A DNA stretch of 64,000 nucleotides from Mangrovibacterium sp041596335 (GTDB taxonomy: Bacteria; Bacteroidota; Bacteroidia; Bacteroidales; Prolixibacteraceae): the NCBI RefSeq assembly GCF_041596335.1, contig NZ_JBFHIT010000011.1, positions 24,293 to 88,292 on the forward strand. Direction: 5' to 3'. Of the stretch, positions 17,873 to 26,272 are shown in pieces. How positions within the stretch are numbered: the first letter of the stretch is position 1; the number at the start of each line of letters is the position of its first letter. The position numbers and the translations under genes are program-made. The notes under the pieces were generated by a model. That model ran no database searches. It saw only the letters and a program-made list of their open reading frames with translations, and was not told the DNA's origin.

Positions 17873-19039
17873 TCAGGGTTTCACCTCAACTAAATCAGCC
17901 AATTTTCTGGCTTCTGCTTGCAATTGAAGAACATCGGCTTCCGGCTCTGCATTCAGCACCACAACCCCCATGCGGCGGTGTAAACGAGCAGCTTCCTTTC
18001 CGAAAATACGGAAGTCGGCACGTGGGTTTTCGCAAACTTGCTGAATTCCGGTATAAGTTGGATTAACCGTCTCAATGGCTGACAGCACAACGGCACTCGC
18101 GCCTGCTTTCTCGAGCCGGATTTCGGGAATTGGTATTCCGAGTATAGCGCGACAATGCAGTTCAAATTCGTTTAGGTTTTGAGTGCCGGCTAAAGTCACC
18201 ATGCCGGTATCGTGCGGACGAGGCGACAACTCACTGAACACAACTCCTTCTGCTGTAATAAAAAACTCGACACCCCAAATTCCGGCTCCCCCCAGAGCTT
18301 TGGTTACTTTGGCTGCCATTTGCTGTGCGTCTTCCTCAAAGCCTTCGGGTAAAGCTACAGGCTGCCAGCTCTCCTGGTAATCACCGCGTTCCTGACGATG
18401 ACCGATTGGCTTGCAAAACAAGGTTTCGCCGGTCTTTTGAGTAACAGTCAACAAAGTAATCTCACTTAAAAACGGAACAAATGCCTCCACAATAACTTCA
18501 CCGGCATCGCCACGCCCCTTTTCAGCAGCAATTTTCCAGGCCTTTTCAATATCTGCTTCGACTTTAATGGTCGACTGCCCTTTTCCGGACGACGACATCA
18601 ATGGTTTAACCACACATGGAATACCTACTTCGGCAACTGCGGCGTTCAATTCTTCAAAAGTTTTGGCATAGCGGTAGTTGGCTGTTTTTAATCCGAGCTC
18701 TTTGGCAGCCAAATCGCGAATCGCTTTGCGGTTCATGGTAAAATTGGCAGCCTTTGCCGAAGGAACCACTTGAATACCCGCCTTCTCATAGTCGTAAAAA
18801 CGTTCGGTACGGATGGCTTCAATTTCAGGGACAATCAAATCCGGTTGGTACTTGGCTACTATCCGGTCTAGCTCAGCTCCATCGAGCATATTAATTACTT
18901 CAAATGCATCGGCAACCTGCATGGCCGGCGCATTGGCATAACTATCGACTGCAATTACGGTTTGCCCCCAACGCTGTGCCGCAATTACAAATTCTTTCCC
19001 CAACTCGCCTGATCCAAGCAACATGATCTTCTTTTGCAT
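17873..19039 (-). CDS. purT: Formate-dependent phosphoribosylglycinamide formyltransferase
   Basis: PurT is an ATP-grasp enzyme that formylates glycinamide ribonucleotide with formate and ATP in purine synthesis, an alternative to folate-dependent PurN. The 388-residue protein starts MQKKIMLLGSGELGKEFVI and has the substrate loop VPEIEAIRTE, the ATP-grasp segment VVKPLMSSSGKGQS, the metal-binding VEFFITAEGVVFSELSPRPHD and the C-terminal beta domain. The start at 19039 is preferred to 19072 because the promoter box at 19070-19077 lies over the longer start. Confidence 0.96.
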   Translation of the reverse strand: MQKKIMLLGSGELGKEFVIAAQRWGQTVIAVDSYANAPAMQVADAFEVINMLDGAELDRIVAKYQPDLIVPEIEAIRTERFYDYEKAGIQVVPSAKAANFTMNRKAIRDLAAKELGLKTANYRYAKTFEELNAAVAEVGIPCVVKPLMSSSGKGQSTIKVEADIEKAWKIAAEKGRGDAGEVIVEAFVPFLSEITLLTVTQKTGETLFCKPIGHRQERGDYQESWQPVALPEGFEEDAQQMAAKVTKALGGAGIWGVEFFITAEGVVFSELSPRPHDTGMVTLAGTQNLNEFELHCRAILGIPIPEIRLEKAGASAVVLSAIETVNPTYTGIQQVCENPRADFRIFGKEAARLHRRMGVVVLNAEPEADVLQLQAEARKLADLVEVKP

Positions 19040-19069
19040 ACCCTTTTCTGGTTTAATTTTTGTTTCGCA

Positions 19070-19077
19070 CAAAGTTA
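19070..19077 (-). promoter_or_regulatory. Bacteroidota -7 promoter box (TAACTTTG) of purT
   Basis: TAACTTTG on the minus strand lies about 31 bp before the ATG at 19039 and matches TAnnTTTG. Confidence 0.55.
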
Positions 19078-19266
19078 AAATTTTCGATGGATGAATAAAT
19101 CGGTACCAACATGATCCTTATCAGATTCATAAACTTACGATAACCTTTTGTGTTATAGGTACAAACCAACTTTTTCGGTATCAATAAATGAATGATTGAC
19201 CTTGTCAACTAATATTATTTAAACATTAATTTCACAGTTGCGCCAAATATCGCACACGACATTTAA

Positions 19267-19274
19267 TACTTTTG
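19267..19274 (+). promoter_or_regulatory. Bacteroidota -7 promoter box (TACTTTTG)
   Basis: TACTTTTG lies 24 bp before the ATG at 19298 and matches TAnnTTTG. It probably drives the phosphoesterase and envelope-protein pair. Confidence 0.6.
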
Positions 19275-19297
19275 CCGACAGAAAACATTGAACAAAC

Positions 19298-20116
19298 ATG
19301 AAAACATTTTTTTACAGAATCAGAGGACGATGGCTGTTTATCGGCATGCTATTCCTCCTGAACTCCTGCGAACTTTTTGAATATCATCCTTATGACACCC
19401 AAATTTTGGATGAAACCAACGTTAACGCCAAGAATATTCAGTTAATCGAAAATCAAGACAGCTCGTCGGACACTCTACGGTTTGCATTCTTGGGCGATAC
19501 GCAACGCTACTATGATGAGACGCAGGATTTCGTTGACAATATCAACAAACGGAACGACATCGATTTTGTGATTCACGGAGGCGACATTACCGACTTTGGG
19601 CTAGCTAAAGAATACGAGTGGATGTACGACATTCTGAAAAAACTGAATGTTCCGTTTGTTACCATCATAGGTAACCACGATATTGTGGGAGAAGGTAAAA
19701 GCGTTTACCTGGAGAAGTTTGGCGAATACAATTTCAGCTTCGTTTCGCATCGCACCCGTTTTATCTGTTTAAATACAAACGCCCTTGAGTTTGACTATTC
19801 CACACCGGTACCCGACTTCGACTACATGCTGGGATTCGTGACCGATTCCGCCGAAGTGGACCAAACCATTGTGGCCATGCATGCCGCTCCGTATGATGAA
19901 CAATTCAACAACAATTCGGCGCTCATGTTTAATTACATTCTTGAGCAATACAACAATGTTAGCTTTTGCATCCACGCCCATGGCCACAATTTAAAAGTAA
20001 ATGATTTCTTCAACAATGGCATAATTTACTACGGCTGCGACGATATTTCGGGACGAAATTATATGCTATTTACGGTTACACCCGACTCCTACAGCTACAC
20101 CATTGAATACTTTTAA
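19298..20116 (+). CDS. Metallophosphoesterase lipoprotein
   Basis: The 272-residue protein has a signal peptide with a LLNSC lipobox (Cys24). Its calcineurin-like motifs are AFLGDTQRYY, HGGDITDFG, TIIGNHDIVGE, VAMHAAPYDE and IHAHGHNL. The first motif is GDTQ rather than the common DxH, as in several periplasmic phosphodiesterase-like groups. It should be anchored in the envelope facing the periplasm. The next gene starts 12 bp after its stop, so the two are a transcription unit. The substrate is unknown; nucleotide or phospholipid phosphodiesters are typical for the fold. Confidence 0.82.
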   Translation: MKTFFYRIRGRWLFIGMLFLLNSCELFEYHPYDTQILDETNVNAKNIQLIENQDSSSDTLRFAFLGDTQRYYDETQDFVDNINKRNDIDFVIHGGDITDFGLAKEYEWMYDILKKLNVPFVTIIGNHDIVGEGKSVYLEKFGEYNFSFVSHRTRFICLNTNALEFDYSTPVPDFDYMLGFVTDSAEVDQTIVAMHAAPYDEQFNNNSALMFNYILEQYNNVSFCIHAHGHNLKVNDFFNNGIIYYGCDDISGRNYMLFTVTPDSYSYTIEYF

Positions 20117-20128
20117 GCGAATACGACA

Positions 20129-20779
20129 ATGAAAAAGACGATATACTTTACCTTCATTCTGCTTCTTTTAGGCGGTCATCTTGTTGCGAAAGAAACTCAA
20201 ACAGCAATAGAACGACAACTTGAAAGAGATAAAAAAGAAGAACGGATTCGAGATCGATGGGCTCGCTTAATCCCCCGCCAAAACAAACTTCAGTTTGCCG
20301 GATCAATGGGTATGCTTTCCGGATCGGTTGGCTGGTACTACGGCAAAAAGAACCAATGGGAAACTGATTTGTTTTTGGGATTTATCCCTAAAATCGACAA
20401 TCAAGATGCACACACAACAATTACACTCAAAGAAACCTACACCCCTTGGCGATTGCGGTTGAATGACGATTTAACTTATGAACCGCTAACCACCGGGATC
20501 TACATCAATAAAATATTTGGTGAACACTTTTGGGAAAAGCTCCCGGAGCGCTACCCCGAAGGATACTATTTCTGGGCTGTTAACACGCGCTTCAATCTAT
20601 TTATGGGACAGGCTATTACCGTGAAACTGAACAGATCGCCTCTTTTCGGAAAGGAATTATCGTTCTTCTATGAATTTAGCACCAACGACTTGTACTTAAT
20701 CAGCGCAATAGGAAACAAAACGATCTCGCCATGGGATATTGTTAGCCTTTCTCTGGGCTTGAGATACCGGGTTCTTTAA
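20129..20779 (+). CDS. Predicted outer-membrane or periplasmic beta-rich protein
   Basis: This 216-residue protein has a Sec signal peptide (FILLLLGGHLVA). A charged helical stretch follows (about residues 22-48), then many alternating hydrophobic/aromatic strands such as SVGWYYGKKNQWETDLFLGFI and YYFWAVNTRFNLFMG. It ends in IVSLSLGLRYRVL. The pattern suits a small outer-membrane barrel or barrel-like protein. I do not recognise a family. It is coupled to the upstream phosphoesterase lipoprotein (12 bp gap), suggesting a shared envelope task. Confidence 0.6.
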   Translation: MKKTIYFTFILLLLGGHLVAKETQTAIERQLERDKKEERIRDRWARLIPRQNKLQFAGSMGMLSGSVGWYYGKKNQWETDLFLGFIPKIDNQDAHTTITLKETYTPWRLRLNDDLTYEPLTTGIYINKIFGEHFWEKLPERYPEGYYFWAVNTRFNLFMGQAITVKLNRSPLFGKELSFFYEFSTNDLYLISAIGNKTISPWDIVSLSLGLRYRVL

Positions 20780-20789
20780 TTAAACTGAG

Positions 20790-20842
20790 ATTTTCGGGGG
20801 ATGCAGTCGGACTGCAATAGCCGGAACGCATCCCTCGAAAAT
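20790..20842. terminator. Branched bidirectional terminator
   Basis: A 15-bp outer stem (20790-20804 with 20828-20842, one G-T wobble) encloses a second hairpin, GCAGTCGGACTGC at 20803-20815. It lies between the convergent envelope gene and queF and ends in A/T-rich flanks. Confidence 0.7.
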
Positions 20843-20855
20843 ACCGTCAAAAATC

Positions 20856-21326
20856 TTAGCGGTTGGTAATTATCTCCGGATTCAGGTCGTGGTTTTCCAT
20901 CCGGTACCAGGCCAGGGCCTCGAATTTTGTTCCGGCTTTGCCATAGTTCGCGTACGGATCGATGCTAATGCCACCACGTGGTAGGAATTTACCCCAGACC
21001 TCAATGTATTTTGGATCCATCAACTTTACCAAATCTTTCATGATGATATTGATGCAATCTTCGTGAAAATCGCCATGATTCCGGAAGCTGAACAAATACA
21101 ACTTCAGCGATTTACTTTCAACCATTTTCTCACCGGGAATGTAGCTGATGTAGACGGTTGCGAAATCAGGCTGTCCGGTAATGGGGCACAGGCTTGTAAA
21201 CTCAGGCGAATTGAATTTCACCCAATAATCGTTCTCCGGATGCTTATTATCAAAGGTTTCCAATACTTCCGGATTATAGTTGAATCCGTAGTTGGTTGCA
21301 CTTCCTAAATGTTTCAAATTGTCCAT
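20856..21326 (-). CDS. queF: NADPH-dependent 7-cyano-7-deazaguanine reductase
   Basis: QueF reduces preQ0 to preQ1 in queuosine synthesis. The 156-residue length marks the short, unimodular type. The catalytic cysteine is in EFTSLCPITGQPDFAT, and the NADPH/substrate segment is SLKLYLFSFRNHGDFHEDC. It is the last gene of a transporter, queC, queF run on the minus strand, 79 bp behind queC. The run is headed by a predicted preQ1 riboswitch at 22862-22894, which would make this enzyme feedback-controlled by its own product. Confidence 0.97.
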   Translation of the reverse strand: MDNLKHLGSATNYGFNYNPEVLETFDNKHPENDYWVKFNSPEFTSLCPITGQPDFATVYISYIPGEKMVESKSLKLYLFSFRNHGDFHEDCINIIMKDLVKLMDPKYIEVWGKFLPRGGISIDPYANYGKAGTKFEALAWYRMENHDLNPEIITNR

Positions 21327-21405
21327 AGTGGTAAAAAAGAGGTTAATTTTTTGCGAGAAGAAACAAGTTTAAAACGACACGAACACAATGATGCGGATTG
21401 GCCGC

Positions 21406-22065
21406 TTAAGGCCGTTTCGCCAAATAGCTTTCCAGACCATTTCTTCGTAGTTTACAGGCCGGACAGTTTCCGCATCCGTCGCCAACAATACCGTTATAGC
21501 AGGTCAGCGTTTTTGTACGAACTAAATCGAAAACGCCTAGTTCGTCGGACAAATGCCAGACTTCTTCCTTACTCCGCCACATCAGCGGAGTGTGTATTTC
21601 GTACGCAAAATCCATCGACAAATTCAGCGTTTGGTTGAGCGAACGGATAAACTCATCACGACAGTCGGGATAACCGCTGTAATCGGCCTGCCCAACTCCG
21701 GTAACCAGATGATGAATTCCCTTCGACTTGGCATAAATGGCAGCATAGGTCAGAAACAACATATTACGCCCTTCAACCAAGGTGTTCGGAGGACTATTGT
21801 CCGGTTTTTCAGCCTCAACATCCATCCCCGGTGTCGTCAGCGCATTGTTGGTAATTTGCCCGAGTAAATCGAGCTTCAAAACCTGAAAAGGAACCTGAGC
21901 ATCATTCGCGATCTTAGCCGCTAGTTCCAGCTCTAGTCGGTGCTTCTGCCCGTAGTCGAACGAAAGGGCCTCAACCTCTGCGAACTTCTGCTTTGCCCAA
22001 AACAAACAGGTTGTTGAATCCTGCCCCCCCGAGAAAACGACTAATGCCTTGTTTCTTTTGCTCAT
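21406..22065 (-). CDS. queC: 7-cyano-7-deazaguanine synthase
   Basis: QueC converts 7-carboxy-7-deazaguanine to preQ0 with ATP and ammonia. The 219-residue protein has the PP-loop VVFSGGQDSTTC at its N-terminus and the zinc-binding cysteines in GDGCGNCPACKLRRNG near its C-terminus. Its product feeds the QueF encoded just downstream. It lies 113 bp behind the YhhQ-like transporter gene. queD and queE are not in this window. Confidence 0.97.
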   Translation of the reverse strand: MSKRNKALVVFSGGQDSTTCLFWAKQKFAEVEALSFDYGQKHRLELELAAKIANDAQVPFQVLKLDLLGQITNNALTTPGMDVEAEKPDNSPPNTLVEGRNMLFLTYAAIYAKSKGIHHLVTGVGQADYSGYPDCRDEFIRSLNQTLNLSMDFAYEIHTPLMWRSKEEVWHLSDELGVFDLVRTKTLTCYNGIVGDGCGNCPACKLRRNGLESYLAKRP

Positions 22066-22178
22066 TTCGTTGCGCTTATCAGCTTTTCAATTTAAAAATC
22101 AAGATCGGAGAACACCAATATGCTTTCCTGTTCCCTCGTCAAATTGAATAGCTTCATATTCCATTTTTTCTTCGAATT

Positions 22179-22859
22179 CTAGATTTGTTTCAACCTAAAA
22201 GGATTGTATGAAATTTCCTCGTCATACGCGTCCACCCCTTCAATCTGCTTTACTTTTCGGACTACCAGAATGGTGACAGGCAAAATAATTATTTCGTAGG
22301 TTGTTTTTAGCATTGCCTGCGTCAAAATCATGGTTAGGATTACCGGCAGCGGGAAAATGCCCGCGAAAGCGATGGTGATAAAAATCAGCGAATCAACTCC
22401 TTCACCAGCAATAGTAGACACAATGGCCCGCAATGAAAAACCTCGACCTTTGGTCATCAGCTTAAACTTACTCATAACGTAGGCATTCAGGAACGAACCC
22501 GCCATATAAGCCATTAAACTGGCAACTACCAACCGGATTGAGCTTCCCAAAATGGTCTGAAAGGCTGCTTCGTTTTCGTAGAAAGGTGCGGCCGGAACAG
22601 CTATGGCCAGTGCAAAAAATAAAGCGGCTATGATATTCACGGCAAAACCGGCCCATATAATCAGGCGCGCTTTAGCATAGCCCCAAACCTCGGCAATTAC
22701 GTCGTTTACGATGTAGGCAATCGGGAAAATCAGCACACCTGCTGGAGCCGACCAAGGGCCGATCATGATGATTTTTGACGCTAAAATGTTGGCGATTAAA
22801 AGACTGGCAGCGAATAGAACCCCAGTCAACAGGAATAAAACAGATACTTGCTTTTTCAT
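22179..22859 (-). CDS. Queuosine precursor transporter (YhhQ/QPTR family)
   Basis: The 226-residue inner-membrane protein has about six hydrophobic helices. It shows family landmarks: LIANILASKIIMIGPWSAPAG near the start, FPIAYIVNDVIAEVWGY, and AGEGVDSLIFITIAFAG in the second half. The YhhQ family imports 7-deazaguanine precursors such as preQ0 and preQ1. Its gene heads the operon with queC and queF, and its ATG lies immediately behind a predicted preQ1-I riboswitch. The organism thus appears able both to make and to salvage the precursor. Confidence 0.93.
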   Translation of the reverse strand: MKKQVSVLFLLTGVLFAASLLIANILASKIIMIGPWSAPAGVLIFPIAYIVNDVIAEVWGYAKARLIIWAGFAVNIIAALFFALAIAVPAAPFYENEAAFQTILGSSIRLVVASLMAYMAGSFLNAYVMSKFKLMTKGRGFSLRAIVSTIAGEGVDSLIFITIAFAGIFPLPVILTMILTQAMLKTTYEIIILPVTILVVRKVKQIEGVDAYDEEISYNPFRLKQI

Positions 22860-22861
22860 GA

Positions 22862-22894
22862 CTCTTGTTTTTTACGTGGTTATCAAGAACACGT
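22862..22894 (-). ncRNA. preQ1 class I riboswitch in the leader of the queuosine operon
   Basis: On the minus strand the leader reads ACGTG (22894-22890), loop TTCTTGATAAC, CACGT (22878-22874), then tail AAAAAACAAGAG ending 3 bases before the transporter ATG. The 5-bp P1 stem, the UUC-start loop ending in UAAC, and the A-rich tail match the preQ1-I architecture. Tail CAAG can pair with loop CUUG to form the P2 pseudoknot. Ligand binding should lock the tail next to the start codon, which predicts translational shut-off of transporter, queC and queF. The identification rests on motif reading, not a covariance search. Confidence 0.85.
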
Positions 22895-22910
22895 GATTCA
22901 TAATTGGGTG

Positions 22911-22940
22911 CAAAGATAATGAATCCGCCAGAACTACAAA
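22911..22940 (-). promoter_or_regulatory. Promoter of the queuosine operon (TTTG ... TATCTTTG)
   Basis: On the minus strand a TTTG (22940-22937) is followed after 18 bases by TATCTTTG (22918-22911). This fits the -33/-7 Bacteroidota promoter. Transcription would start about 10 bases before the riboswitch stem. Confidence 0.65.
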
Positions 22941-23113
22941 TAGGGTAAACAACCAGTCATCCTGTTTTTTAAATTTTCGACACAACCAAACGCAGCTAAA
23001 GGTCGTTCGCATTTTACATTAACGCATAAGACGATTAATTTCAAAACAATACCTATTCATACTCCCACAAATGGCGTGATAACATGACTGCGTATTATCT
23101 AACAAAATTTGCT

Positions 23114-23121
23114 ATTTTTGC
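23114..23121 (+). promoter_or_regulatory. Bacteroidota -7 promoter box (TATTTTTG)
   Basis: TATTTTTG lies 77 bp before the helicase ATG at 23198 and matches TAnnTTTG. It implies a leader of about 70 nt; no clear hairpin is seen in it. The 338 bp gap between the divergent transporter and helicase genes otherwise holds only the riboswitch and its promoter. Confidence 0.55.
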
Positions 23122-23197
23122 ATGTAGAACAGAATGAGAGCGTCACCCACCAGATCACTTCTCTTTCTTGAGATAACGAAATTTATTCCCGCTTTTT

Positions 23198-24451
23198 ATG
23201 AAGTTTCACGAGTTTGATTTACACGACGACATTTTAGATGCCCTCCACGACATGGGTTTCGACGAAGCCACACAAGTTCAGGAAAATACCATTCCTATTA
23301 TTTTAGAAGGACATGACCTGATTGGATGTGCCCAAACCGGAACAGGCAAAACAGCCGCGTTCATGTTGCCCATCATTGAAAAGGTATCGCAATTTGAAGC
23401 CGGCAAGACGCGGGCCCTCATAGTTGTCCCAACCCGTGAACTGGCGATACAGATTGAACAGCAAGTGCAAGGCTTTTCGTATTATGCCGGAACAACCTCA
23501 TGCGCGATCTATGGTGGCGGAGATGGAAAGGAATGGGAAGTACAACGCAAAGCGCTGGAAAAAGGCGTTGACATTATTGTTGCGACTCCCGGAAAACTAA
23601 TCTCCTTCATCGACAATAGCATTGCAGATTTAAGTCATGTTGAATTCGCTGTTTTAGACGAAGCCGACCGTATGCTCGACATCGGGTTTCACGACGATAT
23701 TGTTAGAATTTTCAGCCATTTGCCGACTAAACGCCAAACATTAATGTTCAGCGCGACGATGCCTCCAAAGATCAAACAGCTCGCATCGAAGGTATTAACC
23801 AACCCAAAAGAATTTGCTTCAGCCATCAGCAAACCGGCCGAAGGAGTTTTACAGGCCGCATACATTTGTCACGAAGAGCAAAAATTACCGCTCATTCAGC
23901 AACTAATCTCCGGCAAAGACGATTGCCAAAGCATTATTGTCTTCTCCTCCACTAAACGAAAGGTAAACCTAATCGTTCGTGCCCTGCAAAAAAAAGGTCT
24001 GGACGCACAAGGCATTTCGTCGGATTTGGAGCAAAAAGAACGCGAAGAAGTGCTGATGAAGTTCCGTGCACGACAAACCCGGATTATTGTTGCCACTGAT
24101 GTACTAAGCCGCGGGATCGACATCAAAGACATTAACCTGGTGGTTAATTTCGATGTTCCCGGCGATGCGGAAGACTATGTTCACCGAATCGGACGTACTG
24201 CGCGGGCGAACACCACCGGTATTGCGCTCACGTTTGTGAATGCCGACGACATGTACAAATTCCAGCAAATTGAAGCGCTGATTGAAAGTGAAGTATACAA
24301 GGCTCCACTGCCACCCGAATTGGGTGAAGGACCTGAGTGGAAAGTCATCAACAAACGAAAAGGGGGCAAAAAAGGGAATTTCCGTAAAAAAGGAAACAGC
24401 GGCGGTGGCGACTTCAAACGTAAGCCTAAAAGTTCAAGTGAGAACCGATAG
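23198..24451 (+). CDS. DEAD-box RNA helicase
   Basis: This 417-residue RNA helicase has AQTGTGKT, PTRELAIQ, DEADRMLDIG, SATMP and HRIGRTARA in order, and a lysine/glycine-rich basic tail (KGGKKGNFRKKGNSGGG). It differs from the RhlE-type protein at 8275 in its Q-motif region (ATQVQENTIPIIL) and has a longer probable mRNA leader. Many Bacteroidota carry several such paralogues for cold and ribosome functions. Its specific role cannot be assigned from sequence. Confidence 0.93.
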   Translation: MKFHEFDLHDDILDALHDMGFDEATQVQENTIPIILEGHDLIGCAQTGTGKTAAFMLPIIEKVSQFEAGKTRALIVVPTRELAIQIEQQVQGFSYYAGTTSCAIYGGGDGKEWEVQRKALEKGVDIIVATPGKLISFIDNSIADLSHVEFAVLDEADRMLDIGFHDDIVRIFSHLPTKRQTLMFSATMPPKIKQLASKVLTNPKEFASAISKPAEGVLQAAYICHEEQKLPLIQQLISGKDDCQSIIVFSSTKRKVNLIVRALQKKGLDAQGISSDLEQKEREEVLMKFRARQTRIIVATDVLSRGIDIKDINLVVNFDVPGDAEDYVHRIGRTARANTTGIALTFVNADDMYKFQQIEALIESEVYKAPLPPELGEGPEWKVINKRKGGKKGNFRKKGNSGGGDFKRKPKSSSENR

Positions 24452-24548
24452 CCTCGCGACAAAGTGATCCGAATCAATTATCGTGTTCCGACTTCAACGA
24501 ACTAACTTAGGCAAGTAAACGCCTGCATTGATCTTCGACCGGCACCTA

Positions 24549-24583
24549 GCATCTCTATCCTCATCGCAAAAGGACAGAGATGC
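24549..24583 (-). terminator. Possible terminator or intergenic hairpin
   Basis: GCATCTCT(A/G)TCCT at 24549-24561 pairs with its complement at 24571-24583; the single mismatch becomes a G-U wobble on the minus strand. It lies just past the stop of the acyl-CoA synthetase gene, but there is no clear T-tract. Confidence 0.4.
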
Positions 24584-24594
24584 CACATCCCATC

Positions 24595-26247
24595 CTAAAC
24601 GACTTGAATCCCCTGCTCCTCGAGCAACTTGAGGCCCAAATCTTTCAACTTATATTTCTGAATTTTCCCACTTGCAGTCATGGGGAAAGCATCAACAAAA
24701 AACACGTATTTCGGTATTTTATAGCGGGCAATTTGTCCGCGGCAGTATTCCTGAACCTCTGCTTCCGATAGATTTTTACCAGCCTTTAATTTGATGAAAG
24801 CTCCAACCTGTTCGCCGTATTTCGGACTCGGTATTCCGGCCACTTCGACAGCTTCAACCGGTTCAAGTTTGAACAAAAAGTTTTCAAGCTCTCGCGGATA
24901 AATATTTTCACCACCACGAATAATCATATCCTTAATACGTCCGGTAATCCTATAAAAACCCTCATCGGTACGCTCGGCCAAATCTCCGGAGTGAAGCCAC
25001 CCGTCCTTATCGATTGCTTTTCGGGTTGCTTCTTCATTTTTGTAATAGCCCTTCATCACATTGTACCCACGGCAACAAATTTCGCCTTGTTCATTATCAG
25101 CACATTCCTCGCCTGTTTCCGGGTTAAAAATAGCCACTTCAACGTTCGGAAACTCAAAGCCAACTGTAGTTGCACGTACTTCCGGTGCGTTGTGCGTACG
25201 CGTTGCTGTCATACCAGGCGATGCTTCGGTTAACCCATACACGCTGATGATGTCTTTGATATGCATCTTGTCCATCACCTGTTTCATCGTTTCAATCGGA
25301 CAAAGTGCCCCTGCCATAATTCCGGTCCGAAGGCTTGTCAGATCAAACAAATCAAACATTGGATGATTCAGTTCTGCAATAAACATGGTTGGCACCCCAT
25401 AAATAGCGGTACACTTTTCCTTTTCAATCGATGCCAGCACCATCAGCGGATCAAAATCCTCGGTAATTACCATCGTGGCACCATGCGACACAATGGCACA
25501 TAACGCCAAAACACATCCAAAACAGTGAAAGAAAGGCACACACACAAGCAATCGTTCGGCAGAAGTAAACCGCATACACTCGCCGGTTGCTTTACCATTA
25601 TTCAGAATATTGTGATGGGAGAGCATAACGCCCTTCGGGAATCCGGTTGTACCCGATGTATATTGCATATTAACAACATCGTGACAGTTCACCGAAGTTT
25701 TGACATCTTCGAGCTCCAGATCATCCAAATGACTACCGAGAAGCATCAACTCGGCTGTATTAAACATGCCCCTGTGCTTTTCCTGTCCAATGAAAACGAC
25801 ATTCTTCAATTCAGGGAATTTTGGTGACTTCAACTCGCCACGAGAATGTGTTTTTAACTCCGGAATCAACTCGAACATCATGTTCACATAATCGCTGTCC
25901 CGATATTCACCAATCATGCAAAGTGTCTGAACATCCGCATTTTTCAGCAGGAATTCGAGTTCCGAAAGTTTGTAATTGGTGTTGATGGTTACTAACACTG
26001 CACCAATCTTCGCGGTGGCAAACATAAAAGTCAGCCAATCCGGAACATTGTTGGCCCAGATCCCAACTTTATCACCTTTGTGAATCCCGATATACATCAA
26101 CCCTTTAGCCAGATGGTCGACTCGCTCATTAAACTGGCTGTATGTAAAACGTAGATTTCGATCGGGGTAAACCATGAATTCCTTATCCGGAGTCTCGAAG
26201 GCATATTTTTCAAGAATGCCTCCCAAGGTATAGTCGATTAATTGCAT
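24595..26247 (-). CDS. AMP-dependent acyl-CoA synthetase/ligase
   Basis: The 550-residue adenylate-forming enzyme has the P-loop-like YTSGTTGFPKGVMLSHHN, the A5 region SVYGLTEASPGM, the hinge GRIKDMIIRGGENIYPRE and the C-terminal catalytic lysine in SGKIQKYKLKDLG. It activates a carboxylic acid to acyl-AMP and then to the CoA thioester. Overall it resembles medium/long-chain acyl-CoA synthetases of the FadD3/YngI-like group. The XRE-cupin regulator gene lies 25 bp upstream on the same strand, so the pair is probably an operon and the regulator may sense the enzyme's substrate or product. Confidence 0.9.
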   Translation of the reverse strand: MQLIDYTLGGILEKYAFETPDKEFMVYPDRNLRFTYSQFNERVDHLAKGLMYIGIHKGDKVGIWANNVPDWLTFMFATAKIGAVLVTINTNYKLSELEFLLKNADVQTLCMIGEYRDSDYVNMMFELIPELKTHSRGELKSPKFPELKNVVFIGQEKHRGMFNTAELMLLGSHLDDLELEDVKTSVNCHDVVNMQYTSGTTGFPKGVMLSHHNILNNGKATGECMRFTSAERLLVCVPFFHCFGCVLALCAIVSHGATMVITEDFDPLMVLASIEKEKCTAIYGVPTMFIAELNHPMFDLFDLTSLRTGIMAGALCPIETMKQVMDKMHIKDIISVYGLTEASPGMTATRTHNAPEVRATTVGFEFPNVEVAIFNPETGEECADNEQGEICCRGYNVMKGYYKNEEATRKAIDKDGWLHSGDLAERTDEGFYRITGRIKDMIIRGGENIYPRELENFLFKLEPVEAVEVAGIPSPKYGEQVGAFIKLKAGKNLSEAEVQEYCRGQIARYKIPKYVFFVDAFPMTASGKIQKYKLKDLGLKLLEEQGIQVV

Positions 26248-26272
26248 GCGGTAAATTTAGATGTTGAATGAA

